A stretch of DNA of 20,915 nucleotides. Origin: Rhodocyclaceae bacterium UBA2250. GTDB lineage: Bacteria > Pseudomonadota > Gammaproteobacteria > Burkholderiales > Rhodocyclaceae. A program made the translations under genes and the position numbers. Of this stretch, positions 1 to 6,911 are shown one piece after another. The notes under the pieces are model-generated. The model was not told the origin of the DNA. It saw only the letters and a program-made list of their open reading frames with translations, and searched no databases. The first letter of the stretch is position 1, and every line of letters starts with the position of its first letter. The DNA lies in NCBI GenBank assembly GCA_002347285.1, contig DDXW01000036.1, positions 1 to 20,915 of the forward strand, written 5' to 3'.

Positions 1-189
1 ACCGGCGTCGAGACGCGCACCTCCTCGCCGCTGCGCATCACGCGCGGCGCCGACTACCAGAGCCTCAACGTCAAGGGACTCTACCCTGCCGGCGAAGGCG
101 CCGGATACGCCGGCGGCATCCTGTCGGCCGGTGTGGACGGCATCGAGGTCGCCGAAGCGGTGGCTTCGGCTATAGTCGGTACGCCATGA
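1..189 (+). CDS. FAD-dependent dehydrogenase, C-terminal end (partial)
   Basis: Only the last 62 codons of this gene lie in the window; the frame is open at base 1 and stops with TGA at 187-189. The tail contains TSSPLRITR and then GLYPAGEGAGYAGGILSA, which matches the C-terminal FAD-binding end of the uncharacterised NAD(FAD)-utilising dehydrogenases (COG2509, HI0933/BaiN-like flavoproteins), where the GEGAGYAGGI stretch closes over the flavin. The substrate is not known for this family. The stop overlaps the ATG of ftsE by four bases (ATGA at 186-189), so the two are likely translationally coupled, although a functional link with cell division is not obvious. Identification is from a short fragment but the motif is distinctive. 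Confidence 0.8.
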   Translation, partial: TGVETRTSSPLRITRGADYQSLNVKGLYPAGEGAGYAGGILSAGVDGIEVAEAVASAIVGTP

Positions 190-830
190 TCCGCTTCGAC
201 CGCGTCACCAAACGCTACCCGCCCGACATCACGGCCCTGGCCGACGTCAGCGCCGAAATCGGCGCCGGCGAACTGGTCGCCGTGCTCGGCCATTCCGGCG
301 CCGGCAAGTCGACGCTGCTCAAGCTGATCCCCGCGATCGAGCGGCCGACCAGCGGCTCGGTGCTGGTCAACGGCCAGAACGTCGGCGCGCTCGGGCGCAA
401 GGCGCTGCCCTACCTGCGCCGCAACATCGGCCTGGTGTTCCAGGACCAGAAGCTGCTGTTCGACCGCAGCGTGCTCGCCAACGTGCTGCTGCCGCTCGAG
501 ATCGCCGGCTTCGCGCCGAAGGAGGCGAAGCGGCGCGCCGAGGCGGCACTCGACAAGGCCGGGCTGCTGGCGCGCGCGCGGGCGCTGCCGGTCGCGCTCT
601 CCGGCGGCGAGCAGCAGCGGCTCGCGATCGCCCGCGCCGTGGCGCATCGCCCCGCCCTGCTGCTGGCCGACGAGCCGACCGCCTATCTCGACGCCGACAC
701 GGCGCGCGACGTGGCGAACATCTTCACCGAGTTCCATCGCGTCGGCGTCACCGTGCTGCTGGCCACCTACGACGCCGGCCTGTTTCCCGCCGCGCGGCCC
801 CTGCGACTCGATCACGGGAGGCTGGCATGA
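186..830 (+). CDS. ftsE: Cell division ATP-binding protein FtsE
   Basis: This is the cytoplasmic ABC ATPase of the FtsEX divisome complex, which couples ATP hydrolysis to activation of septal peptidoglycan hydrolases. It has 214 residues, close to the family's usual 220. Walker A GHSGAGKST is at residues 35-43, the Q-loop glutamine is Q86 (VFQDQKLLFDRSV, typical of FtsE), the signature LSGGEQQR is at 138-145, and Walker B LLLADEP with the catalytic glutamate E163 is at 158-164. The residue normally expected as the H-loop histidine (ATHD in E. coli FtsE) is Tyr195 here (ATYD, codon tac at 768-770), and the D-loop reads TAYLD instead of TGNLD. The ATG overlaps the upstream stop and the TGA overlaps the ftsX start (ATGA at 827-830), so translation is coupled on both sides. 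The identity is secure because ftsX follows. Confidence 0.95.
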   Translation: MIRFDRVTKRYPPDITALADVSAEIGAGELVAVLGHSGAGKSTLLKLIPAIERPTSGSVLVNGQNVGALGRKALPYLRRNIGLVFQDQKLLFDRSVLANVLLPLEIAGFAPKEAKRRAEAALDKAGLLARARALPVALSGGEQQRLAIARAVAHRPALLLADEPTAYLDADTARDVANIFTEFHRVGVTVLLATYDAGLFPAARPLRLDHGRLA

Positions 831-1732
831 GGTGGCTGGGCGCGCATTGGAACGCCCTGCGGCTGGCGCTGCGCCGGCTGGCGGCGGCGCCGCTCAACAC
901 GCTGCTCGCCGCCCTCGGCATCGGCATCGCGCTCGCCCTGCCGGCCGGCGGCGCCCTGCTGCTCAATCACGTGACGGCCATGACGCAGGGCATGCCGGCG
1001 ACGCCGCAGCTGACGGCCTTTCTCGCCGTCGATGCCGAACGCAAGACGGCGCTCGCGGCCGCAACCAGGATCCGGAACCTGCCGGGCGTCGCCAGGACGC
1101 AGCTGCTCGCCCGCGAGGACACGCTGGCGCGCATGAAGTCGGGGGCGCTGGCCGACGCGATCGGCGTGCTGCCGAACAATCCCTTCCCCGACGCGATCGT
1201 CGTCACGCCGGCCGACAGCATCAACGAGGTGCCCGCCGCGATCGAGCAGCTCGCCGCGACGCTGCGCCAATGGAAGGAGATCGAGCATGTCCAGGTCGAC
1301 GCCGACTGGGCGCGCCGCCTGGCGGCCTTCGTCCGCCTCGCGCGCACCGCCTTGCTGCTGCTGGCCGCGCTGCTCGGTGTCGGCCTGGTCGCGATCACCT
1401 TCGGCACGATCCGCCTCCAGCTGCTGACGCGCCGCGCCGAGGTCGAGGTCAGCCGCCTGCTCGGCGCGACCGACGGCTTCATCCGCCGCCCCTTCCTCTG
1501 GCACGGCGCCCTGCTCGGCTGGCTCGGCGGCATCGCCGCCTGGCTGATCGTCGCCGCGGCGATCCTCTGGCTGCGCCTGCCGCTGGCCGAGCTGGCGCAG
1601 CTCTACGGTTTCGACCTGCTGCTGGCGCTGCCGGACGCCGCCGCCAGCGCGGCGCTGCTGGCCGGCGCGGCGCTGCTCGGCTGGCTGGGCGCGCTGCTGT
1701 CGATGCGCCAGTTCCTGCGCGGCATGGAGTGA
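827..1732 (+). CDS. ftsX: Cell division permease-like protein FtsX
   Basis: FtsX is the inner-membrane partner of FtsE; its periplasmic loop contacts activators of peptidoglycan hydrolases. The 301-residue protein shows the expected plan: a basic cytoplasmic N-terminus, TM1 about residues 25-48, a periplasmic domain about 49-170, then three TM segments about 172-194, 225-249 and 272-293. The conserved cytoplasmic segment between TM2 and TM3 is present (VEVSRLLGATDGFIRRPF at 206-223). The start ATG overlaps the ftsE stop. Length matches short betaproteobacterial FtsX proteins, somewhat shorter than the E. coli protein, which has a longer N-terminus. The stop at 1730-1732 lies inside or just before the start region of the downstream lyase gene. 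Confidence 0.94.
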   Translation: MRWLGAHWNALRLALRRLAAAPLNTLLAALGIGIALALPAGGALLLNHVTAMTQGMPATPQLTAFLAVDAERKTALAAATRIRNLPGVARTQLLAREDTLARMKSGALADAIGVLPNNPFPDAIVVTPADSINEVPAAIEQLAATLRQWKEIEHVQVDADWARRLAAFVRLARTALLLLAALLGVGLVAITFGTIRLQLLTRRAEVEVSRLLGATDGFIRRPFLWHGALLGWLGGIAAWLIVAAAILWLRLPLAELAQLYGFDLLLALPDAAASAALLAGAALLGWLGALLSMRQFLRGME

Positions 1733-1737
1733 CGCGC

Positions 1738-2877
1738 GTGCCGAGCGGCTTCGTTCCTCCCGCCGACTCGATGCGCTGGGCGAAATACGCCGGGCGCGAC
1801 GTCATCCCGCTGTGGGTCGCCGACATGGACTTTTCCGCGCCGCCGGAAGTCGTCGACGCGCTGCAGCGCCGCATCGCGAGCGGCCTGTTCGGCTACGGCC
1901 AGCCCTGGCCCTCGCTGGTCGAAGCGGTGCTCGAACATTGCGCGAGCGAATACGCCTGGACGGTCGAGCCCGACTGGCTCGTCTGGCTGCCGGGACTGGT
2001 GTCCGGGCTGCACGTCGCCTGCCGCGCCGTCGGCGACCGTGAACATGGGGGCGACGGCGTGTTCACGGCGACGCCGGTCTATCCGCCGTTCCTCTCCGCG
2101 CCGGTCGAATCCGGGCGCCGGCTGCTGACCTTGCCGCTGGTCGCCACGGAATCCGGCTGGGGCTGGGATTTCGCCGCCGCCGACGCGCTGATGCGCGCCG
2201 CGCGGCTGTTCCTGCTGTGCCATCCGCACAATCCGGTCGGCCGCGCCTGGCGCGAGGACGAGCTCTGGCAGCTCGCCGCACTGGCCGAGAAGCACGACCT
2301 CGTCGTCTGCTCCGACGAGATCCACTGCGACCTGACCTTCGCCGGCCGCCACCGCCCCTTCGCCACGCTCTCCCCGGAGATCGCCGCGCGCACGATCACG
2401 CTGATGGCGCCCTCGAAGACCTTCAACCTCGCCGGCCTCGGCTGCGCCTTCGCGATCATTCCGGACTCCAGGCTCCGCGCCGCCTTCCGCGCCGCACTGC
2501 ACGGCATCGTGCCGCATGTGAACGCGCTCGGGCTGGTCGCCTGCGAAGCCGCCTACCGGCACGGCGCGGCATGGCGCCGGCAGCTCATCGACACGCTGCG
2601 CGCCCATGCCGCGCGCGTCGAGCAAGTCGTCGACGGCCTGCCCGGCCTGTCGATGACGAGCGTGGAGGCGACCTTCCTCGCCTGGATCGACTGCCGCGGG
2701 CTGGGCGTCGAACATCCGGCGGCGCTGTTCGAGCGGCATGGCGTCGGCGTGTCGGATGGCGCGGCCTTCGGCCCGGGTCCGGCCTACGCGCAATACGTGC
2801 GGCTGAATTTCGGCACGACCCGCGCGCTGCTCGATGCCGCGCTGGAGCGCATTCGCACCGCCTGCGGCAGTCCGTAG
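1738..2877 (+). CDS. patB: PatB/MalY-type PLP-dependent cystathionine beta-lyase (C-S lyase)
   Basis: This is a fold-type I PLP enzyme of the MalY/PatB group, which cleaves C-S bonds of cystathionine or cysteine conjugates to give pyruvate, ammonia and a thiol. The N-terminal family signature WAKYAGRDVIPLWVADMDF is present. With a GTG start at 1738 the protein has 379 residues: HPHNPVGR at 162-169, the PLP-ring aspartate D193 in SDEIH (192-196), and the Schiff-base lysine K227 in APSKTFN (224-230). The GTG at 1738 was chosen because a GGAG sits at 1726-1729 with eight bases spacing; an in-frame GTG at 1729 would overlap the ftsX stop (GTGA) and add three residues. It is tightly packed behind ftsX, so it is probably cotranscribed, although no role in division is known. 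The true substrate cannot be told from sequence. Confidence 0.88.
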   Translation: MPSGFVPPADSMRWAKYAGRDVIPLWVADMDFSAPPEVVDALQRRIASGLFGYGQPWPSLVEAVLEHCASEYAWTVEPDWLVWLPGLVSGLHVACRAVGDREHGGDGVFTATPVYPPFLSAPVESGRRLLTLPLVATESGWGWDFAAADALMRAARLFLLCHPHNPVGRAWREDELWQLAALAEKHDLVVCSDEIHCDLTFAGRHRPFATLSPEIAARTITLMAPSKTFNLAGLGCAFAIIPDSRLRAAFRAALHGIVPHVNALGLVACEAAYRHGAAWRRQLIDTLRAHAARVEQVVDGLPGLSMTSVEATFLAWIDCRGLGVEHPAALFERHGVGVSDGAAFGPGPAYAQYVRLNFGTTRALLDAALERIRTACGSP

Positions 2878-2904
2878 AAACTCGGCGCCGGCGAGGCGGC
2901 GCCC
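2877..2904. repeat. 28-base dispersed repeat, copy 1
   Basis: This stretch matches 14429-14456 at 27 of 28 bases, in the same orientation; the only difference is c at 2889 against t at 14441. It starts on the last base of the patB stop codon and fills most of the short gap between two convergent genes. It contains a perfect 7-base inverted repeat (see the terminator entry). Confidence 0.75.
2884..2903. terminator. GC-rich hairpin between convergent genes, possible bidirectional terminator
   Basis: GGCGCCG (2884-2890) pairs perfectly with CGGCGCC (2897-2903) around a six-base loop. It sits in the 33-base gap between the stops of patB (plus) and the PAS-GGDEF-EAL gene (minus). There is no T-run on either side, so it is not a standard intrinsic terminator. 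Position and stem strength make a transcription-ending or RNA 3'-end protecting role plausible. Confidence 0.4.
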
Positions 2905-2910
2905 GACGGC

Positions 2911-5031
2911 CTATTGCAGGACCTTGTCCGCGCGCAGCATCGCCTCGAGCGCGTCCGCCGGCACCGGCGGCGAGAAGTAGTAGCCCTGGATCTCCTGGCA
3001 GCCGAGATTGAAGAGGAAGTCGTGCTGCTCCTGCGTTTCGACGCCCTCGGCGATGACGCGGTGGCCGAGGCGCTGCGCCATGCTGACGATCGCGCCGGCG
3101 ATCGCGCAGTCGTTGCCGTCGCGCGGGATGCCGGTGACGAAGGAGCGGTCGATCTTCAAGGTGTCGATCGGGAAGCGCTTGAGGTAGGACAGGCTCGAAT
3201 AGCCGGTGCCGAAGTCGTCGAGGGAGAGCGTCACGCCGAGCGCCGCCAGCCTGTCCATCATCGCGATGACGTCGTCGCTGCTGTGCGTCAGCATCCCTTC
3301 CGTGATCTCGAGCTCGAGCCATTCCGGCGGCACCGCGTGCTCCGCGAGCAGCGTCCGCACCCGGTCGGCCAGGTCGGGCGAGAAGTCGCGCGCCGACAGG
3401 TTGACCGCGATCTTGATGGCCCGCACGCCCTTGGCGTGCCAGCGCCGCACCTGGCGCAGCGCCGCCTCCAGCACCCAGGCCGAGAGGCGCACGATCAGCC
3501 CGGACTCCTCCGCGATCGGGATGAATTCCTGCGGTGAGACCAGCCCGCGCTCCGGGTGCTGCCAGCGCACCAGCGCCTCGGCGCCGACGATGCGGCCGCT
3601 GGCGAGATCGACCTTGGGCTGGTAGTGCAGCAGCAGCTCGTCGTGCTCGAGCGCCTGGCGCAGGCCGGATTCGATCTTGAGGCGCTCGAGCGCGCGCTGG
3701 TTCATCTCGTGGCTGTAGAAGGCGTAGGTGTCCTGTCCGCTGCCCTTGGCGCGGTACATCGCGATGTCGGCCATGCGCAGCAGGGATTCGGTGTCGTTGC
3801 CGTCGCGCGGATAGACGCTGACGCCGATCGCCGCGCCGACCTTGAGCTCGTGCTCGCCGACGAGGAACGGCGGATCGAGCGCGGCGATCAGCTTCTGCGC
3901 GACGATGGCCGCATGCTCGCGCCGCGCGATGTCGAACAGGGCGACCACGAATTCGTCGCCGCCGAGCCGGGCGACGACGTCCTCGTTGCGCACGGCGACG
4001 CGCAGGCGTTCGGCGATCATCTGCAGCAGCCGGTCGCCGATGCTGTGGCCGAGGCTGTCGTTGATCGGCTTGAAGCGGTTGAGGTCGACGAACAGCAGCG
4101 CGCCGTGCAGGCGGTTGCGGCGCGCCTCGACCAGGGCCTGGTCGACCAGCTTGTAGAGCAGCGTGCGGTTGGGCAGCCCGGTCAGGCTGTCGTAGTAGGC
4201 GAGGTAATGGATGCGCTCCTCGGCCGCCTTGCGCTCGGTGATGTCGGTGAAGATCGAGAAGTAATGGCCGACCTGTCCGTCGCGGTTCCTCACCAGGCTG
4301 ATCGAGGCCCAGCTCGGGAAATCCTCGCCGCTCTTGCGCCGCGTCCAGATCTCGCCGTGCCAGCTGCCTTCCTGCTCGACGCGCGTCCAGATCTGCTCGT
4401 AGAACTCGGTCGGATGCCGGGCCGAGCGCAGGAACACCGGCGACCGGCCGACCGCCTCCTCCTCCGTGTAGCCGGTCATCTCGTTGAAGGCCGGATTGAC
4501 GGACAGGATGCGCCGCTCGGCATCGGTGATCATGATGCTCTCGTCGCTGTGCTCGAAGATGCGAGACTGCAGGCGCAGCGTCTTCTCGGCCTCGATGCGG
4601 CTGGTGATGTCGGACAGGTAGCCGATGATGCCGGACGGCTCGCCGTTCTCGTCGCGCAGCAGCGACAGCTGCAGGCTGGCCCAGAAGATCTCGCCGGACT
4701 TGCGGCGCCGGCGCACCTCGAGCTCGCGCCCGCCGTTCTCGAGGAAGGCGTCGCGGAACCCCTCGCTGTCGTCGTCGGCGTCGGGATCGGCGTAGAGGAA
4801 CAGGATGTGCTTGCCGATCGCCTCGGCGGCGCTGTAGCCGAACAGGGTCTCGGCGCCCCTGTTCCAGCCGGTGATGAAGCCGCCCAGGTCCATCGTGATC
4901 ACCGATTCATGGACCTGGTCGAGGATCTGCTCCTGGGTGGCGAGCCGGCAGGCGCCCGGAACGGCGCGGGCGGCCTCGCATTGCGCACGGGCCCGGCTCA
5001 GTCTGTCCTTGCCGGCGTCGTCGTTCTTCAC
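2911..5031 (-). CDS. PAS-PAS-GGDEF-EAL cyclic-di-GMP synthase/phosphodiesterase
   Basis: This 706-residue soluble protein has no TM segment and contains, in order, PAS 1 (about residues 31-145), PAS 2 (about 150-270), GGDEF (about 275-440) and EAL (about 450-700). The cyclase motif GGDEF is intact at 357-361, and an RxxD inhibitory-site motif (RNED, 348-351) lies five residues before it. The phosphodiesterase motif EAL is at 485-487 and the other usual active-site elements are there (NLSA, EITE, DDFGTGYSS, LKIDRSF, AEGVET), so both halves look catalytically complete. Each PAS domain ends in a PAC-like DIT[SE]R segment, so ligand or redox sensing is expected but the signal is unknown. The start is GTG at 5029-5031, chosen because it keeps PAS 1 whole; the Shine-Dalgarno sequence is weak. 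The gene lies six bases after the HDOD gene, suggesting one transcript. Confidence 0.93.
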   Translation of the reverse strand: MKNDDAGKDRLSRARAQCEAARAVPGACRLATQEQILDQVHESVITMDLGGFITGWNRGAETLFGYSAAEAIGKHILFLYADPDADDDSEGFRDAFLENGGRELEVRRRRKSGEIFWASLQLSLLRDENGEPSGIIGYLSDITSRIEAEKTLRLQSRIFEHSDESIMITDAERRILSVNPAFNEMTGYTEEEAVGRSPVFLRSARHPTEFYEQIWTRVEQEGSWHGEIWTRRKSGEDFPSWASISLVRNRDGQVGHYFSIFTDITERKAAEERIHYLAYYDSLTGLPNRTLLYKLVDQALVEARRNRLHGALLFVDLNRFKPINDSLGHSIGDRLLQMIAERLRVAVRNEDVVARLGGDEFVVALFDIARREHAAIVAQKLIAALDPPFLVGEHELKVGAAIGVSVYPRDGNDTESLLRMADIAMYRAKGSGQDTYAFYSHEMNQRALERLKIESGLRQALEHDELLLHYQPKVDLASGRIVGAEALVRWQHPERGLVSPQEFIPIAEESGLIVRLSAWVLEAALRQVRRWHAKGVRAIKIAVNLSARDFSPDLADRVRTLLAEHAVPPEWLELEITEGMLTHSSDDVIAMMDRLAALGVTLSLDDFGTGYSSLSYLKRFPIDTLKIDRSFVTGIPRDGNDCAIAGAIVSMAQRLGHRVIAEGVETQEQHDFLFNLGCQEIQGYYFSPPVPADALEAMLRADKVLQ

Positions 5032-5037
5032 GGGTGT

Positions 5038-6255
5038 TCAGGCCTCCTTGCTGACCAGCACGGCCCAGCGCACCGCGCCAACGAGGTCCGCCGCCCAGGC
5101 GGCAGGGGCGATGCCGGCCGCAGCCAGGGCGCCCGCCAGCGCCGGCGTGGGCTGCCCTTCGCTCGCGACGACGAGCGTCAGCAACCTGCCGAGCGTTCCG
5201 GCACCCGCGGTCAAAGCGCCCGCGACCTCGTCGGGCAGATGCAGCGGCGCGATGATTTTCGCCAGCGGCTCGCCGAACAGGGCGTCGAGCAGCGAGAACA
5301 TGCCGACCATGTAGGCTTGGTCGCAGGCTTCGTGCGCCATGCCGGTGCGCCTGGCCAGCGCCTCCATCAGTCCGGCGCGCAAGGCCGCGCGCGGCAGCAG
5401 CGGACTGGCGGCATCGGAACCCTGGGCGCGCGTGTAGAGCAGCAGCTGCAGCCAGCGCTGGAGCTGGCGGCGGCCGAGCATGGCGATCGCCTGGCCGAAG
5501 TTGCCGATCTGCCTGGCGGGCGAGAACGCCACCGAATTCACCAGCTTCAGCAGCTGGTAGGACAGGTTGGGATCGCGCTTGATCAGGGCCTCGATCTCGG
5601 CGGTATCGGCATCCCGGGCGACCAGCGCCAGCAGCTTGAGCAGCAGGCTGCGCGCCGTCGGATCGCCCTTGAACGCCGGCGAGGCATGGCCGGCATAGTG
5701 GCCTGCCAGCCAATGGAACTTGCAGAAGCCGGGGCAGACGTGCTCGGTCGTGCCGAGCGCCAGGTGCGGGCCCGACAGGCGCCGCAGCCATTCCGCGAAA
5801 CCGGCGGGCATGCCGAAACCGGGACAGGCCACCGCCAGCGACGCGATGCCGGGGAATAGCGGCGCGTCCGCGGCCGGAAAGCCGACGGCCATCAGGGCGA
5901 AGCCGGCAGCCTGCAATGCTGCCAGGGCCGGGTGGCAGGCCGGGTCGCTGCCCGTCGCCGCCGGGATGGCCAGCACCACGCGGTCACGCGGCAAGCCGGC
6001 GGCCCGCGCGGGATCGATCCGGGCCGGATCGACCGTGACGACGCAGGCGAACGCATCGAGCGCCTCGGCCAGGCGGCAGTCGTGCAGCAGGTGGGCGAGC
6101 GTCGCGCCGTCGAGCGGCCGCTCCCCCTCGAGCAGCAGCGCCACCCAGGCATTGTTGAAATCCACTGCCGGCTGGATCGTGATCAGCGGGAAAGGCTCGG
6201 CTGGAAGCATGCTCGCATTGAAGGGGGATTCTGGCGCGCATGGATTATTCGCCAT
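5038..6255 (-). CDS. HDOD-domain signalling protein with degenerate EAL half (YuxH-type)
   Basis: The 405-residue protein has the two-part layout of YuxH/COG3434 proteins. Residues about 23-195 follow an EAL fold outline (ITIQPAVDFNNAWVALLL; DRVVLAIPAA; AAGFALMAVGF) but the catalytic residues are gone: the DDF element reads VGF (124-126) and the EGVE-type element reads GTTE (168-171). Residues about 200-395 form an HDOD domain (LIKRDPNLSYQLLKLVNS at 224-241, AIAMLGRRQLQRWLQLLL at 256-273), a metal-free relative of HD hydrolases found in signalling scaffolds. The role is probably regulatory and non-enzymatic. It sits between the folate cyclo-ligase gene and the PAS-GGDEF-EAL gene on the same strand. 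ATG at 6253-6255 is used here; an in-frame TTG at 6280-6282 overlaps the preceding stop (TTGA) and would add nine residues. Neither has a good Shine-Dalgarno sequence. Confidence 0.85.
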   Translation of the reverse strand: MANNPCAPESPFNASMLPAEPFPLITIQPAVDFNNAWVALLLEGERPLDGATLAHLLHDCRLAEALDAFACVVTVDPARIDPARAAGLPRDRVVLAIPAATGSDPACHPALAALQAAGFALMAVGFPAADAPLFPGIASLAVACPGFGMPAGFAEWLRRLSGPHLALGTTEHVCPGFCKFHWLAGHYAGHASPAFKGDPTARSLLLKLLALVARDADTAEIEALIKRDPNLSYQLLKLVNSVAFSPARQIGNFGQAIAMLGRRQLQRWLQLLLYTRAQGSDAASPLLPRAALRAGLMEALARRTGMAHEACDQAYMVGMFSLLDALFGEPLAKIIAPLHLPDEVAGALTAGAGTLGRLLTLVVASEGQPTPALAGALAAAGIAPAAWAADLVGAVRWAVLVSKEA

Positions 6256-6278
6256 GGGCGAACGGAAGCGATGGCTGA

Positions 6279-6878
6279 TCAAAGGGTGTTGAACCGCCGT
6301 ATTCCGCCTTCTGTCACGATCAGGTCGAGCGGCACGTCATGCGCTTCCGGATGGATGGTGGCGACCGCGCAGAGCTCGAAGCCGACGCCGATCGTCAGCG
6401 GGCGGGGCGCGCAGGCCGCCAGCGTGCGGTCGAAATAGCCGCCGCCGTAGCCGAGCCGGTAGCCCGCTGCATCGAAAGCCACCAGCGGCAGCAGCAGCAC
6501 GTCCGGTATGGCCGTCGCCGGCGTCGCCGGCACCGGAATGCCGTAGGGATCGGCCGTCATCGGCGCGTCGGGCGACCAGGCGCGGAACTCCATCGGCGCC
6601 TCGAGCGCCGCCACCGTGGGCATCGCGGCCTGCCAGTCCGCGGCGATCAACCGGGCGACGAGGGGCCGGCAGTCAACCTCGGCGCGGATCGGCCAGCAGA
6701 AGCCGATCCGGCCGGCCGGCCGGCCGAGCAGCAAGCCGGCCAGGTACTCGAGAATCCGGACGCTGGCCTGTTCCAGCGCCGCGGCGGGCATGGCTTGGCG
6801 GGCGGCGATCATGGCGCGCCGCAGCACGGCGCGCGCGGCGGCGCGATTAACGGCGGTTTCGGCGGGTTGATCGGTCAT
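6279..6878 (-). CDS. ygfA: 5-formyltetrahydrofolate cyclo-ligase
   Basis: This enzyme uses ATP to convert 5-formyl-THF to 5,10-methenyl-THF in the cytoplasm, returning stored folate to one-carbon metabolism. The protein has 199 residues, the normal size. The family signature DAAGYRLGYGGGYFDR is at residues 136-151, and the basic N-terminal segment LRRAMIAARQAM (19-30) matches the substrate/ATP-binding helix region. The start ATG at 6876-6878 is supported by GGAG with a six-base spacer on the minus strand (upstream text GCGGCGGAGTGTGCC). The frame stays open for a further 630 codons upstream, but that part is antisense to slt and has no recognisable folate-ligase sequence. It is divergent from slt with only 33 bases between the two starts, and the HDOD gene follows directly. 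Confidence 0.93.
   Translation of the reverse strand: MTDQPAETAVNRAAARAVLRRAMIAARQAMPAAALEQASVRILEYLAGLLLGRPAGRIGFCWPIRAEVDCRPLVARLIAADWQAAMPTVAALEAPMEFRAWSPDAPMTADPYGIPVPATPATAIPDVLLLPLVAFDAAGYRLGYGGGYFDRTLAACAPRPLTIGVGFELCAVATIHPEAHDVPLDLIVTEGGIRRFNTL
6708..6726. repeat. Short CCGG tandem repeat inside the cyclo-ligase gene
   Basis: Four and a half copies of CCGG run through codons for GRPAG in the cyclo-ligase. The frame is intact, and CCGG runs arise readily in such GC-rich coding DNA, so it is recorded only as a possible slippage site. Confidence 0.5.
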
Positions 6879-6911
6879 GGCACACTCCGCCGCGTATGCT
6901 AGCCTTGAAAC

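Noticed and set aside
832..1737. N-terminal extension of the C-S lyase frame through ftsX
   Set aside because: The extension is an Arg/Ala-rich out-of-frame reading of ftsX; the lyase homology begins at about 1738.
3556..5859. A 767-codon open frame on the plus strand, antisense to the PAS-GGDEF-EAL and HDOD genes
   Set aside because: It is a shadow of high third-position GC in the opposite strand: low-complexity composition, no domain, and it crosses two well-supported genes.
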